DNA of 64,000 bases. Source: Sneathiella sedimenti. GTDB taxonomy: Bacteria > Pseudomonadota > Alphaproteobacteria > Sneathiellales > Sneathiellaceae. The notes below the pieces were generated by a model that saw only the letters and a list, made by a program, of their open reading frames with translations, ran no database searches and was not told where the DNA came from. The stretch spans positions 186,001 to 250,000 of the forward strand of contig NZ_JAFLNC010000005.1 of the NCBI RefSeq assembly GCF_017313765.1, given 5' to 3'. Of this stretch, positions 30,849 through 39,719 are shown piece after piece (position 1 is the first letter of the stretch; each line of letters starts with the position of its first letter). The translations under genes and the position numbers were made by a program.

Positions 30849-31634
30849 ATGTTAGTCGATAGCCATTGCCATTTGAACTTTGAACAGCTTTCCAGCGAGA
30901 TAGACGATGTCGTCGCGCGGGCGAGGGCGGCCGGGGTCGGCCATATGCTGACCATCGGGACCAAACTTCGCGAATTCGAGGGCGTGCGTGCCATTGCCGA
31001 GCGGTTTGACGACATCCACTGTTCCGTCGGTGTGCACCCGCATGAGGCCGAAAGCGAGGGCGACGAGGTCACGGCAGCGAAGCTGATCGAGCTTAGCAAT
31101 CACCCGAAAGTCGTCGGCATTGGTGAGACCGGCCTTGATTATTTCTACGAGCATGCTCCACGCGAGCTACAGAAAAAATCCTTTCGCCTGCATATCGAGG
31201 CGGCGCGTGAAACCGGCCTGCCGATCATCGTACATACCCGCAATGCAGATGCGGATACTGTTAAGATTTTGCATGAAGAGTATGAGAAGGGGCCTTTCAC
31301 CGGGGTAATCCATTGCTTTAGTTCTGGCTGGGAAGTCGCGGAGAAATCGATGGAAATTGGTTTTTATATCTCCATCTCCGGAATTGTGACTTTCAAGCCT
31401 GCCGAGGAACTTCGCGAGCATGTCCGCAAGATTCCGGTAGAAAAATTGCTGGTCGAGACGGACAGCCCGTATCTGGCGCCGGTACCCAAGCGCGGCAAAA
31501 CCAATGAACCGTCCTTCGTGGCCCATACGGCCGCGAAAGTCGCCGAACTCAAGGGGCTCGACCCGGATCGGCTCGCCGCCATCACGACGGATAATTTCTT
31601 TAACCTTTTCAATAAGATAGAACGGAACCTCTAA
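30849..31634 (+). CDS. tatD: TatD-family metal-dependent deoxyribonuclease
   Basis: 261 residues. Metal ligands appear as DSHCHLNF (H-x-H), CSVGVHPHEAE, GIGETGLDYFYEHAP (E), LPIIVHTRNAD (H), GVIHCFSSGW (H) and LLVETDSPYLAP (D). This is the full TatD set. Family members have 3'-5' DNase/RNase activity and take part in DNA repair. Its stop TAA shares the last A with the ATG of the next gene, so they are coupled. Confidence 0.94.
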   Translation: MLVDSHCHLNFEQLSSEIDDVVARARAAGVGHMLTIGTKLREFEGVRAIAERFDDIHCSVGVHPHEAESEGDEVTAAKLIELSNHPKVVGIGETGLDYFYEHAPRELQKKSFRLHIEAARETGLPIIVHTRNADADTVKILHEEYEKGPFTGVIHCFSSGWEVAEKSMEIGFYISISGIVTFKPAEELREHVRKIPVEKLLVETDSPYLAPVPKRGKTNEPSFVAHTAAKVAELKGLDPDRLAAITTDNFFNLFNKIERNL

Positions 31635-32392
31635 TGGAAGTGACGATCCTTGGTTGCGGCACCTCCGGTGGGGTACCGCGCATCGGGAATGATTGGGGCG
31701 CCTGCGACCCGAACGAGCCAAAAAACCGCCGCCGTCGTTGCTCAATCCTGGTCAAGGAAAAGGACACGACGGTCCTGATCGATACGTCTCCGGATATCCG
31801 CGAGCAGCTCCTCGATGCCAATATCGGCCGGCTCGACGGGGTTGTCTGGACCCATGAACATGCCGATCAATGTCACGGCATTGATGAACTTCGCGTGCTC
31901 GCCATTCGCAACCGCGAACGCGTTAACGTTTGGAGCGACAAGAAAACCCTCGATATCCTGACGACACGTTTTGATTATTGCTTCCGTCAACTGGACGGCA
32001 ATCCATATCCGGCCATTTTAAAAGAGCATTATATTAAGGGGCCGTTCAGCATCGGCGATATCGAGTTTATTCCATTCGATCAGGATCACGGCAGCATCAC
32101 GAGCCTTGGCTTCAGGATGGGTGCGATCGGTTATTCAAACGATCTTGTCCATCTCGACGATCATGGATTTGAAATCCTTAACGGCGTCGATACCTGGATT
32201 GTTGATGCCATGCGTTATACGCCGCATCCGACACATGTAAATCTGGAAACCGCGCTTAAATGGATTGAACGGCTGAAACCACGGCGCGCGATCCTGACGA
32301 ATATGCATGTGGACCTGGATTACCAGACCTTGATCAAGGAACTGCCAGACGGTGTCGAACCGGCCTATGACGGCATGGTGATCACTGTATAA
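31634..32392 (+). CDS. Metallo-beta-lactamase-fold hydrolase (PhnP-like)
   Basis: 252 residues. MEVTILGCGTSGGVPRIGNDWGACDPNEPKNRRRRCSIL opens as in PhnP/RNase Z relatives; the metal site is WTHEHADQCHGIDELR (HxHxDH variant), with further ligands in FDQDHGSITSLG and TNMHVDLDY. Residues DTSPDIREQLLDA match the family. Members act on cyclic phosphodiesters in some species; the substrate here is not assigned. It ends the tmk-holB-tatD operon, as in many alphaproteobacteria. Confidence 0.88.
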   Translation: MEVTILGCGTSGGVPRIGNDWGACDPNEPKNRRRRCSILVKEKDTTVLIDTSPDIREQLLDANIGRLDGVVWTHEHADQCHGIDELRVLAIRNRERVNVWSDKKTLDILTTRFDYCFRQLDGNPYPAILKEHYIKGPFSIGDIEFIPFDQDHGSITSLGFRMGAIGYSNDLVHLDDHGFEILNGVDTWIVDAMRYTPHPTHVNLETALKWIERLKPRRAILTNMHVDLDYQTLIKELPDGVEPAYDGMVITV

Positions 32393-32476
32393 GAAAACAT
32401 ACCCTTATTTTCAGCGCGCTCAGCGCTGAAGACGCTCCCTTGTATCGACGAACCCCCTCAGAATGGGGACTTAAAA

Positions 32477-32500
32477 GCCCCCCGGCCTGTGGGGGCCCTA
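32477..32500 (-). terminator. Terminator between convergent MBL gene and recX
   Basis: GCCCCC (32477-32482) pairs with GGGGGC (32491-32496). On the minus strand the stem is followed by TTTTAA, so it best serves recX; the plus side has only CCTATTTATCC. Confidence 0.6.
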
Positions 32501-32609
32501 TTTATCCATACCCGATATTTTCCATAATATATATTATGCGCAAAATTGATATTTGAATAAATACCGTATTCCGCTGCCCTCTTCAGAGAATTATTTAAAT
32601 GGCATGCAG

Positions 32610-33197
32610 TTATTCTTCGCCATAGATAATGGTTTCTATGACATCAACACTCTCGGCATCAATCACCAGCGTGGCGACATCGAAAGAAAACCCCTGTCGT
32701 GCAAGTGATGCCAGTTCCTTGTTGCGGCGCTCGGCGCGTGTCTCTTCCGGTTTATACGGCCCAAACCGCCGCCGCTTCACGAAACGTGCTGCCGCACGCC
32801 TGTCAAGCGCCTGCCTGTCGTCGCCAAGCGCGTCAAGCGCGTCCGATTGATCATTATCGGAAAACTCCATCTCCTGCAGCTTGAGGCCGATCTGGGCGAC
32901 CGACCGTCCCTGCCGCGCCATTATCCGCACCTTGCTGGCCGCAAATTCGCTGTCATTGATAAAGCCGGCCTTGATCATATCCTCAACGACCTTTGCGATA
33001 TCCTCTTTCAGCTTTTCCTCAGGCAGATCAAAATGCTCCCGTTGCGGCGCGGCCTTATTAAACAAATGCTGCGCCATTTTTCGGCTGGTTGCCGGAAAGC
33101 GGTTCAAATAACGAAGTGCCTGATCGCGCAGCCATTTTGGCGTTGGCTCCACCGGTTTTCGGGGGCGTTTTGCTTTCGGTTCTTTCTCGTCGGTCAT
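32610..33197 (-). CDS. recX: Regulatory protein RecX
   Basis: 195 residues: a basic N-terminal tail (EPKAKRPRKPVEPTPKW), then three-helix repeats: LRDQALRYLNRFPATSRKMAQHLFNKA, VEDMIKAGFINDSEFAASKVRIMARQGRSVAQIGLKLQEMEF, and RQALDRRAAARFVKRRRFGPYKPE...RNKELASLARQGFSFDVATLVI. This matches RecX, a modulator of RecA filaments. It is not next to recA here. It is divergent from mazG with 106 bp between starts. Confidence 0.88.
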   Translation of the reverse strand: MTDEKEPKAKRPRKPVEPTPKWLRDQALRYLNRFPATSRKMAQHLFNKAAPQREHFDLPEEKLKEDIAKVVEDMIKAGFINDSEFAASKVRIMARQGRSVAQIGLKLQEMEFSDNDQSDALDALGDDRQALDRRAAARFVKRRRFGPYKPEETRAERRNKELASLARQGFSFDVATLVIDAESVDVIETIIYGEE

Positions 33198-33303
33198 CCA
33201 AAACTCGATTATTTCGTCAGTATGCGTATGTTACTTATGGCCAGGGTCAAAGGAAATCCTTTAAACTGGTACTGCTTTAAAGTTCTTTCGCGAGAGATCC
33301 TAC

Positions 33304-34128
33304 ATGTCACAACCAAAATCCTCGACATCGATCAATCAACTCCTTGATATCATGGAGAAATTACGTAATCCGGATGGCGGGTGCCCATGGGATCTGGAAC
33401 AGAATTTCGAGACCATTGCCCCCCATACGATCGAGGAAGCCTATGAGGTCGCCGAGGCCATTGCCAGAAACGACATGGCAGAGCTGAAAGACGAGCTCGG
33501 TGACCTGATGTTCCAGGTGGTCTTCTATGCGCAAATGGCAAAGGAAGCCGGTGATTTTGACTTCAATGACGTGATAGAGGCGATTTCGGAGAAAATGATC
33601 CGCCGTCACCCCCATGTGTTCGGCACCGCCGATATCGCAACAGCAGAAGCGCAAACCACGGCCTGGGAAGAAACAAAAGCACAAGAACGCGCAGAAAAAA
33701 CCAAGGATAGCGACAAGGCGCCGTCCGCACTGGATGGCGTGGCCGAGACACTGCCTGCCCTCACACGCGCCGTGAAGCTGCAGAAACGGGCCGCCCGCGT
33801 CGGGTTCGACTGGCCATCAATTACTCCGGTGTTTGACAAAATTGAAGAGGAACTTGGGGAACTGAGAGCGGAAATCGACGAGAACGGCAGTAAGGATCGT
33901 ATCGCCGAGGAATATGGCGACCTACTTTTCGTACTCGCCAATCTCGGACGCCACCTCGAACTCGACCCCGAAACAGTCCTGAGAGCCGCCAACCGAAAAT
34001 TCGTGCGTCGCTTTCAAATAGTAGAGCAACGCCTTGAAAATAAGGGAAAATCCCTGGATCAATGCAGCCTAGAGGAAATGGATGACGTGTGGAATGAAAT
34101 TCGGATTGAGGACAAAATAAATCAGTAA
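33304..34128 (+). CDS. mazG: Nucleoside triphosphate pyrophosphohydrolase MazG
   Basis: 274 residues with two MazG domains. The N-terminal one starts INQLLDIMEKLRNPDGGCPWDLEQNFETIAPHTIEEAYEVAEAI and has EELKDELGDLMFQVVFYA-type metal ligands (AELKDELGDL). The second repeats the pattern: EEELGELRAEIDENGSKDRIAEEYGDLLFVLANLGRHLELDPETVLRAANRKF. The enzyme hydrolyses NTPs, including ppGpp-related or non-canonical ones, to NMP and PPi. It ends 10 bp before the convergent hflX stop. Confidence 0.94.
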   Translation: MSQPKSSTSINQLLDIMEKLRNPDGGCPWDLEQNFETIAPHTIEEAYEVAEAIARNDMAELKDELGDLMFQVVFYAQMAKEAGDFDFNDVIEAISEKMIRRHPHVFGTADIATAEAQTTAWEETKAQERAEKTKDSDKAPSALDGVAETLPALTRAVKLQKRAARVGFDWPSITPVFDKIEEELGELRAEIDENGSKDRIAEEYGDLLFVLANLGRHLELDPETVLRAANRKFVRRFQIVEQRLENKGKSLDQCSLEEMDDVWNEIRIEDKINQ

Positions 34129-34138
34129 AAACAGAGGA

Positions 34139-35452
34139 TTAATTCAGCTTTTTAAGAATCTTCTCTAACCGTCCAAGATTCTCCGGAGAGAATTTTGCCT
34201 CAATATGCACCGTGTCGTCCCGGTCCGAACGATCGAGCACCGTCCCATGACGATAGATCCAGGAAAGGGTCGCGCCGTCTTCGGCCGGAATATCAAGCTC
34301 CAGAATTTTCTGCTTCGCCGTCAGCCTCTCTTCAATAAGCGCAAGAAATACGGGCGTCCCCTCACCTGTTACGGCGGAAATGGCAACCTGTCCGTCTTCG
34401 CGTGCCACGCTGTTGAAAAGTTTATCGCGCGACTCATCCTCGAGGAGGTCGATCTTGTTCAATATTTCCAAGTAACCGCTCGTGTCATCCGTATCAACAC
34501 CGAGGCGCCCCAAGACGTCGAGGACGTCCTGACGTTGCGCGGCCGTGTCTTCGTGGGTGATGTCACGGACATGGACAATCAGGTCCGCCTCGAGCACCTC
34601 CTCAAGGGTTGCTCGGAATGCCGCGACCAGTTCCGTCGGCAAGTCAGAGATAAATCCCACAGTGTCGGAGAGAATCACCGGTTGGCCGCCCGGCAGGACG
34701 ATTTTTCGCATCGTCGGATCAAGGGTCGCAAAGAGTAAATCCTCCGCAAACACGTCTGATTCTGTCATCCGGTTGAAAAGCGTTGATTTTCCAGCGTTGG
34801 TATAGCCAACAAGGGCAACGATAGGATACGGGACCTTTTTGCGCTTGGCCCGGTGCAACTCGCGGGTCTGGACAACGGAATTGAGCTGCCGCTTGATCTT
34901 CGTGATCCGCTCGTCAATCAGCCGCCGGTCAATTTCCAACTGCGATTCACCGGGCCCCCCGATAAAGCTCAAGGAACCGCGCTGCCGCTCCAGGTGGGTC
35001 CAGGACCGAACAAGCCGCGTACGCTGGTAGCTGAGATGCGCAAGCTCGACCTGCAGCGCGCCTTCGCGGGTTTGCGCGCGCTCCCCGAATATCTCGAGGA
35101 TAAGGCCCGTCCGATCGACGATCTTGACATGCCAGCGTCGTTCCAGGTTGCGCTGCTGGACCGGTGTTACCGGTCCGTCGATAATGACGACTTCTATGCC
35201 GGAATTTTTTATGAACGCCCCAAGATCAGTAATCTTGCCCTCACCGAACAGCGTTCCCGGCCGGGCTTTCGCCAAGGTGACGACTTCCGAATGGACCACA
35301 TCAAGTGATATGGCCGCAGTCAGGGAAACGGCCTCTTCCAGGCACCCTTGCGGATCCCGGAGCTTGCTTTGCGTCCTGGTTTTTATGGAGGGATGCAGAA
35401 CAAGCGCCGCCTCCCCCGAACGCAGGCTGTCGCGTTCCGTATTAGAGTCCAT
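34139..35452 (-). CDS. hflX: Ribosome-associated GTPase HflX
   Basis: 437 residues. The glycine-rich N-terminal HflX domain contains VFGEGKITDLGAFIKNSGIEVVIIDGPVTPVQQRNLERRW-like sequence and FIGGPGESQLEIDRRLI. The G domain shows GYTNAGKSTLFNRMT (G1), DTVGFISDLP (G3), and LNKIDLLE (G4). It binds the 50S subunit and splits stalled or hibernating ribosomes. It lies 36 bp downstream of hfq on the same strand, the classic hfq-hflX order. Confidence 0.95.
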   Translation of the reverse strand: MDSNTERDSLRSGEAALVLHPSIKTRTQSKLRDPQGCLEEAVSLTAAISLDVVHSEVVTLAKARPGTLFGEGKITDLGAFIKNSGIEVVIIDGPVTPVQQRNLERRWHVKIVDRTGLILEIFGERAQTREGALQVELAHLSYQRTRLVRSWTHLERQRGSLSFIGGPGESQLEIDRRLIDERITKIKRQLNSVVQTRELHRAKRKKVPYPIVALVGYTNAGKSTLFNRMTESDVFAEDLLFATLDPTMRKIVLPGGQPVILSDTVGFISDLPTELVAAFRATLEEVLEADLIVHVRDITHEDTAAQRQDVLDVLGRLGVDTDDTSGYLEILNKIDLLEDESRDKLFNSVAREDGQVAISAVTGEGTPVFLALIEERLTAKQKILELDIPAEDGATLSWIYRHGTVLDRSDRDDTVHIEAKFSPENLGRLEKILKKLN

Positions 35453-35488
35453 AGGATGGATATAGGGGTAGCATTGCGATGTTGAAGG

Positions 35489-35731
35489 TCAGCTTTCTGC
35501 CGAAGGATCAAAAAGCTGTATGGGGCCGGCAGGCATTACCGTCGAAATGGCGTGCTTGTAAACAAGCTGTTCGTGGCCATCCCGTCTCAGCAATACGCTG
35601 AAATTATCAAACCAGCTGATTGAGCCTTGAAGCTTTACACCATTAACCAGAAACACGGTTACCGGAATCTTGTCCTTGCGTACCTTGTTTAGAAAAACAT
35701 CCTGTACATTCTGTGACTTCTCAGCGCCCAT
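35489..35731 (-). CDS. hfq: RNA chaperone Hfq
   Basis: 80 residues: [62 protein letters not shown]. Sm1 and Sm2 motifs are intact, with the proximal-face Q (SQNVQD), the YKHAIST Sm2 signature and a short C-terminal tail typical of alphaproteobacteria. It forms a hexamer that pairs small RNAs with mRNAs. It lies in the known alphaproteobacterial order ntrX-trkA...hfq-hflX, here with dat and trkH between. Confidence 0.97.
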   Translation of the reverse strand: MGAEKSQNVQDVFLNKVRKDKIPVTVFLVNGVKLQGSISWFDNFSVLLRRDGHEQLVYKHAISTVMPAGPIQLFDPSAES

Positions 35732-35944
35732 CTTGAATTATCTCTCGTCTGTCAAATCGTTTTCAGCTCGCCTTTTGTCAGTCAAATCAGGGACATTCTG
35801 ATTGCTTCTTTAAAATAAAAGGCAAAAAAGTTTCCCTGACATAAGGATTTCTCCCCCTAAACACAAGCATTATAACGCCGAAATTGCAACAAATAACGAC
35901 TTTGGCAAAAAAAGCACAGTCTCAACTGTATTATTCGGGAAATA

Positions 35945-36802
35945 CTAGGCATCCGCAGACATAAATTTCTCGTAAATCTTCCTAAGCTTTAACGAAATGA
36001 GGCCGGGATGACCATTCCCGATCACCTGATCATCAACTTTTACAACAGGAAGGACATATGATGTGCTACTGGTGATAAATACTTCACGGGCTGAAAGCAG
36101 CTCCTCGACTGAAAAACTGCGCAGTTCCAGCTCGATTCCGTTTTTCTCCAGTTCCCGGATCAGGGACGCCCGTGTAATACCTGCGAGAATGGAATTGCTG
36201 GTCGGGCGGGTCACGATCTTCCCTTCCTTGCTGACGATCCAGGCATTTGTTGAGCTGCCCTCCGTGACCATGCCATCCTCGTCCACCTGAAATGCCTCAT
36301 AGGCTCCATTTTCCTTGGCTTCCTGCTTCGCCAGGACATTCGGCAGCAGGGAGACGGACTTGATATCCCGCCGGGTCCAGCGAATATCCGGCACCGTGAT
36401 CACGCTGACCCCTTCCTGTGCCTTTTTCGCCGCCTTTTCCATCGACAGCCTTTTCGCGGTCATCACCAGCGATGTCGGGATGTCATCTGGAAAGGGATGG
36501 TCTCGCGGCGCAACACCGCGCGTTACCTGAAGATAGATGATGCCATCGCGGATACCGTTCTGCCGGATTACCTCTCGCATCACCATTTTTAGCGGTTCCC
36601 GTTTCATCGGGGCGTCGATTCTAAGCTCGCCCAAGCTCCGCCACAGCCGATCCAGATGTCCCTCTTCATCGATCATCCGGCTTCCGACAATGGTGACAAC
36701 CTCATACACGCCATCGGCAAATTGATAGCCGCGATCCTCGATATGGACGCTAGCGTCCCGGTGCGGGAGATACTGGCCGTTTACATATGCAATTCTGGAC
36801 AT
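35945..36802 (-). CDS. dat: D-amino-acid aminotransferase
   Basis: 285 residues, PLP fold type IV. YVNGQYLPHRDASVHIEDRGYQFADGVYEVV opens the family; the PLP lysine is the K of RRDIKSVSLLPNVLAKQ, followed by GAYEAFQVDEDGMVTEGSSTNAWIV and a phosphate-binding TNSILAGITR. The HxEDRGYQFADGVYEV motif and RGVAPRDHPFP region fit D-amino-acid aminotransferases, which make D-Glu and D-Ala for cell wall synthesis, better than branched-chain enzymes. It lies between hfq and trkH; the trkH stop is 15 bp upstream. Confidence 0.9.
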   Translation of the reverse strand: MSRIAYVNGQYLPHRDASVHIEDRGYQFADGVYEVVTIVGSRMIDEEGHLDRLWRSLGELRIDAPMKREPLKMVMREVIRQNGIRDGIIYLQVTRGVAPRDHPFPDDIPTSLVMTAKRLSMEKAAKKAQEGVSVITVPDIRWTRRDIKSVSLLPNVLAKQEAKENGAYEAFQVDEDGMVTEGSSTNAWIVSKEGKIVTRPTSNSILAGITRASLIRELEKNGIELELRSFSVEELLSAREVFITSSTSYVLPVVKVDDQVIGNGHPGLISLKLRKIYEKFMSADA

Positions 36803-36817
36803 TGTTTTCCTATAATT

Positions 36818-38305
36818 TTAACGCCGCCAAAGGGCCGGATTGAACAGGGAAAGGACCGCAAAAAATTCCAATCGTCCCACGAGCATGGTGACACATAATA
36901 CCCATTTAGAAAACTTGGGTAAGGCTTCATAGCTGATAAAATTTTCCTCTCCAACAACAACATCGGTGATCAATGGCTGCGCTGCCGAGCCGGCGCTGGC
37001 AAGATTTGTGATGGCGAGAGTGATTGATGACTGCAGGTCCAGTCCGTCAAAGGCCAGAAGCAATGTTGCCGCGACAAGCACCAGACAATAAAGCACGAAA
37101 AAGCTCCAGGCCGCCGTAATCTGTTCACGCAGGATGCGCTGTCCGCCATAGGTCAGGGGAAAGATACTGCTTGGAAAGCTCAGGCGGTTGACCTCGGCAT
37201 TGGACACCTTCAGGAGAATGGCGATGCGCATCATCTTGATTCCGCCGGCGGATGAGCCAATTGATCCACCGATCGTCGTCAGGACAAGAATTACAAAAAG
37301 CGCGCCGATCGGCCAGTAATACTGCCCGGTCTCGGAGACAAGCGGCAGGTTGTAACCAGTTGTGGTCACAGCAGACACCGTATTAAAGACCGCATACCGC
37401 ATGGTATCCCCGGTCGACATATCCGTTTGTGTCATCATCAGGGAGAAAACAAAAAGGCTGCCAAGAACGATGGCGATCATGAGGTAGCGATATTCGGGAT
37501 CCTTGAAATAGGAAAGGCGGTCCCCATTGAAAAACGACCAATGCAGGGAAAAATTAATCGCGCCGAATACCATGAAAATCATCAGGATGACTTCAATCCC
37601 GCGGCTGGCAAAAGCCGTCCCGGCTGAATTCGATGTCATAAAGCCGCCGGTAGACAGGGTGCTGAAGGCATAACAAATGGCATCAAAGGCCGACATGCCG
37701 GCAAACCACAGGGCAACAATGCAGATCGCTGTCAGCAAACTATAGATTTTCAGCAGCGACAGCACGGCGGAGGCGATTCGCCGGGACATGCGCCGTCTGC
37801 TGCTCTTGGCGATGGCCCGCGTCAAGGGATTGCTGCGCGGCAAATTGAAGGCGCTTGCCATTATCGCCAGGAAGACAATAACTGAATAACCGCCCACCCA
37901 CTGGATCAGGCTGCGCCACAGGATAATCGCCCGAGGCTGAGCATCCACATCATCAATAACGGTTGCCCCGTTTGTCGTGAATCCGGAAAATGCCTCGAAG
38001 TACGAGTTGGTCGCCGACGGGATGGCATCGCTTAGATAGAAAGGAAGGCCGGCGAAGGCCGGCACGATAATCCAGATCAGTGTTGCCGCCAGAAAGGTTT
38101 CACGACGCCCGAGAATGGTTATTTCCCGCCGCACCGCGAGTATCATACCGCCGCCGAAAAAGAGCGTTATGATGGCCGAAACAAAGAAACTCAGGGTAAG
38201 TTCTGTCTGCCCCTGGGCCAGGGCGAACAGAAGCGGCACGCCCATCAACATCGCCATAAACCCGAGCGACCAGCCAACAAATGAAAAGACAGGGGCGAAC
38301 AACAT
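36818..38305 (-). CDS. trkH: TrkH-type potassium uptake membrane subunit
   Basis: 495 residues with about ten or more hydrophobic segments. Four pore repeats carry the selectivity-type glycines: YFEAFSGFTTNGATVI, CYAFSTLSTGGFMTSN, FNTVSAVTTTGYNLPL, and TNLASAGSAAQPLI. GGSIGSSAGGIKMMRI follows pore 3, as in Trk/Ktr channels. It moves K+ across the inner membrane, with cytoplasmic TrkA as gate. trkA lies directly upstream with a 5-bp gap, so both come from one transcript. Confidence 0.95.
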   Translation of the reverse strand: MLFAPVFSFVGWSLGFMAMLMGVPLLFALAQGQTELTLSFFVSAIITLFFGGGMILAVRREITILGRRETFLAATLIWIIVPAFAGLPFYLSDAIPSATNSYFEAFSGFTTNGATVIDDVDAQPRAIILWRSLIQWVGGYSVIVFLAIMASAFNLPRSNPLTRAIAKSSRRRMSRRIASAVLSLLKIYSLLTAICIVALWFAGMSAFDAICYAFSTLSTGGFMTSNSAGTAFASRGIEVILMIFMVFGAINFSLHWSFFNGDRLSYFKDPEYRYLMIAIVLGSLFVFSLMMTQTDMSTGDTMRYAVFNTVSAVTTTGYNLPLVSETGQYYWPIGALFVILVLTTIGGSIGSSAGGIKMMRIAILLKVSNAEVNRLSFPSSIFPLTYGGQRILREQITAAWSFFVLYCLVLVAATLLLAFDGLDLQSSITLAITNLASAGSAAQPLITDVVVGEENFISYEALPKFSKWVLCVTMLVGRLEFFAVLSLFNPALWRR

Positions 38306-38310
38306 CGGTT

Positions 38311-39687
38311 CTAGAAAAATTCAAGGCCGACAGAAAACATTTCCTCAACCTTCTGAACAGAATCCTGAAGGCTCAGGATAACGACCCTGTCATCGGCCTG
38401 AATGACCGAATCCCCTCGTGGAATTTCAACCGTATCCCCCCTGATGACCGCACCGATTATGGTACCATGCGGGAGCTTGATGTCCCGTAAGGGTTTACCC
38501 ACAAGCAAGGAGGTTTCCAGCGCGTCCCCCTCAACCACTTCCGCCGCTCCATCACGGAAGGAATGTAGTCCCCGGATCCGACCTCGACGGATATGGCGAA
38601 GAATTTCCGACACGGTGGTTGCCCGCGGATCCACTACGACCTCAATCCCGAGGGAGGTGACCAAATTACCGAAAACCGGGTTATTTATCAGCGTGACGGC
38701 GGTTTCCGTCCCTTGCCCCTTGGCCAGCAAGGACGCCAAAATATTCACTTGGTCATCATTGGTGAGCGCAACAATTGTCTCGGCCTGCGCCGCATTTGCC
38801 TCCTGCAACAGTTCGGGATCAAGCGCACTGCCATGCAGCACGACCGTCCTGTCGAGCTCATCGGTAATTTTCTCGGCCCGCTCCCGGTTCGTCTCAATCA
38901 GCTTGAGCGAGACCTTGCGCATGTTCTCTTCGATATACCGGGCAAGATGAAAACCGATATTACCACCGCCAACAATGACGATACTGCGCGCCTCCTGCTC
39001 CTCATGACCGAAAAGCGGCATGGCGCGGGCGACATGGGCGCTGTCGGCGGCAAAATAGACCTCGTCCCCGGGGAACATCTGGTCATCGCTGGCCGGCACG
39101 ATCATCTTGCCGTCACGATAGATGGCCACGACAACAACATTCAGATCTGGAAACAGCTCGGTCAGCTGCTTGAGCGGGGTATTGACGATCGGACAGTTTT
39201 CATCGAGACGGACGCCGATAACCTGCACTTTGCCATCCGCGAAGGAAACCGTATCGAAGGCGCCGGGGACTTTCAGGCGTCGTTCAATCGCATGGGCGAC
39301 TTCATCCTCCGGGGAGATAATCACGTCAATCGGCAGGTTCTCGCGACTGAATAGATGCGCCCAGAGAGGATCCGTATATTGATGTGCGCGAATTCGGGCG
39401 ATCTTCTTCGGGATATTGAAGATCGAATGCGCAATCTGGCAGGCGACCATGTTGACTTCATCACTATAGGTCACGGCGATGATCATGTCCGCGTCATAGG
39501 CCCCTGCCCGTTCCAGCGCATCGGGATGAGACGCATGACCGACCATGGCCCGCACATCCAGTTCATCCCCTATCTTGCGCACCAGTTCAGGGGACTGGTC
39601 GATCAAGGTGACGTCATTGTTTTCCCGGGCAAGCTGCCGCGCGATATTGGAGCCGACCTGCCCCGCACCGCAAACGATTACCTTCAT
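38311..39687 (-). CDS. trkA: Trk system potassium regulatory protein TrkA
   Basis: 458 residues as two tandem RCK units. Rossmann 1: MKVIVCGAGQVGSNIARQLARENNDVTLIDQSPELV; TrkA_C 1 around residues 140-220 (GAFDTVSFADGKVQVIGVRL). Rossmann 2: SIVIVGGGNIGFHLARYIEENMRKVSLKLIE; TrkA_C 2 to the end (VVEGDALETSLLVGKPLRDIKLPHGTIIGAVIRGD). It binds NAD(H)/nucleotides and gates TrkH. It lies between ntrX and trkH, an order conserved in alphaproteobacteria. Confidence 0.96.
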   Translation of the reverse strand: MKVIVCGAGQVGSNIARQLARENNDVTLIDQSPELVRKIGDELDVRAMVGHASHPDALERAGAYDADMIIAVTYSDEVNMVACQIAHSIFNIPKKIARIRAHQYTDPLWAHLFSRENLPIDVIISPEDEVAHAIERRLKVPGAFDTVSFADGKVQVIGVRLDENCPIVNTPLKQLTELFPDLNVVVVAIYRDGKMIVPASDDQMFPGDEVYFAADSAHVARAMPLFGHEEQEARSIVIVGGGNIGFHLARYIEENMRKVSLKLIETNRERAEKITDELDRTVVLHGSALDPELLQEANAAQAETIVALTNDDQVNILASLLAKGQGTETAVTLINNPVFGNLVTSLGIEVVVDPRATTVSEILRHIRRGRIRGLHSFRDGAAEVVEGDALETSLLVGKPLRDIKLPHGTIIGAVIRGDTVEIPRGDSVIQADDRVVILSLQDSVQKVEEMFSVGLEFF

Positions 39688-39719
39688 CGCTTTTCTGTCC
39701 CCCTACCCAAGTTACGCAT

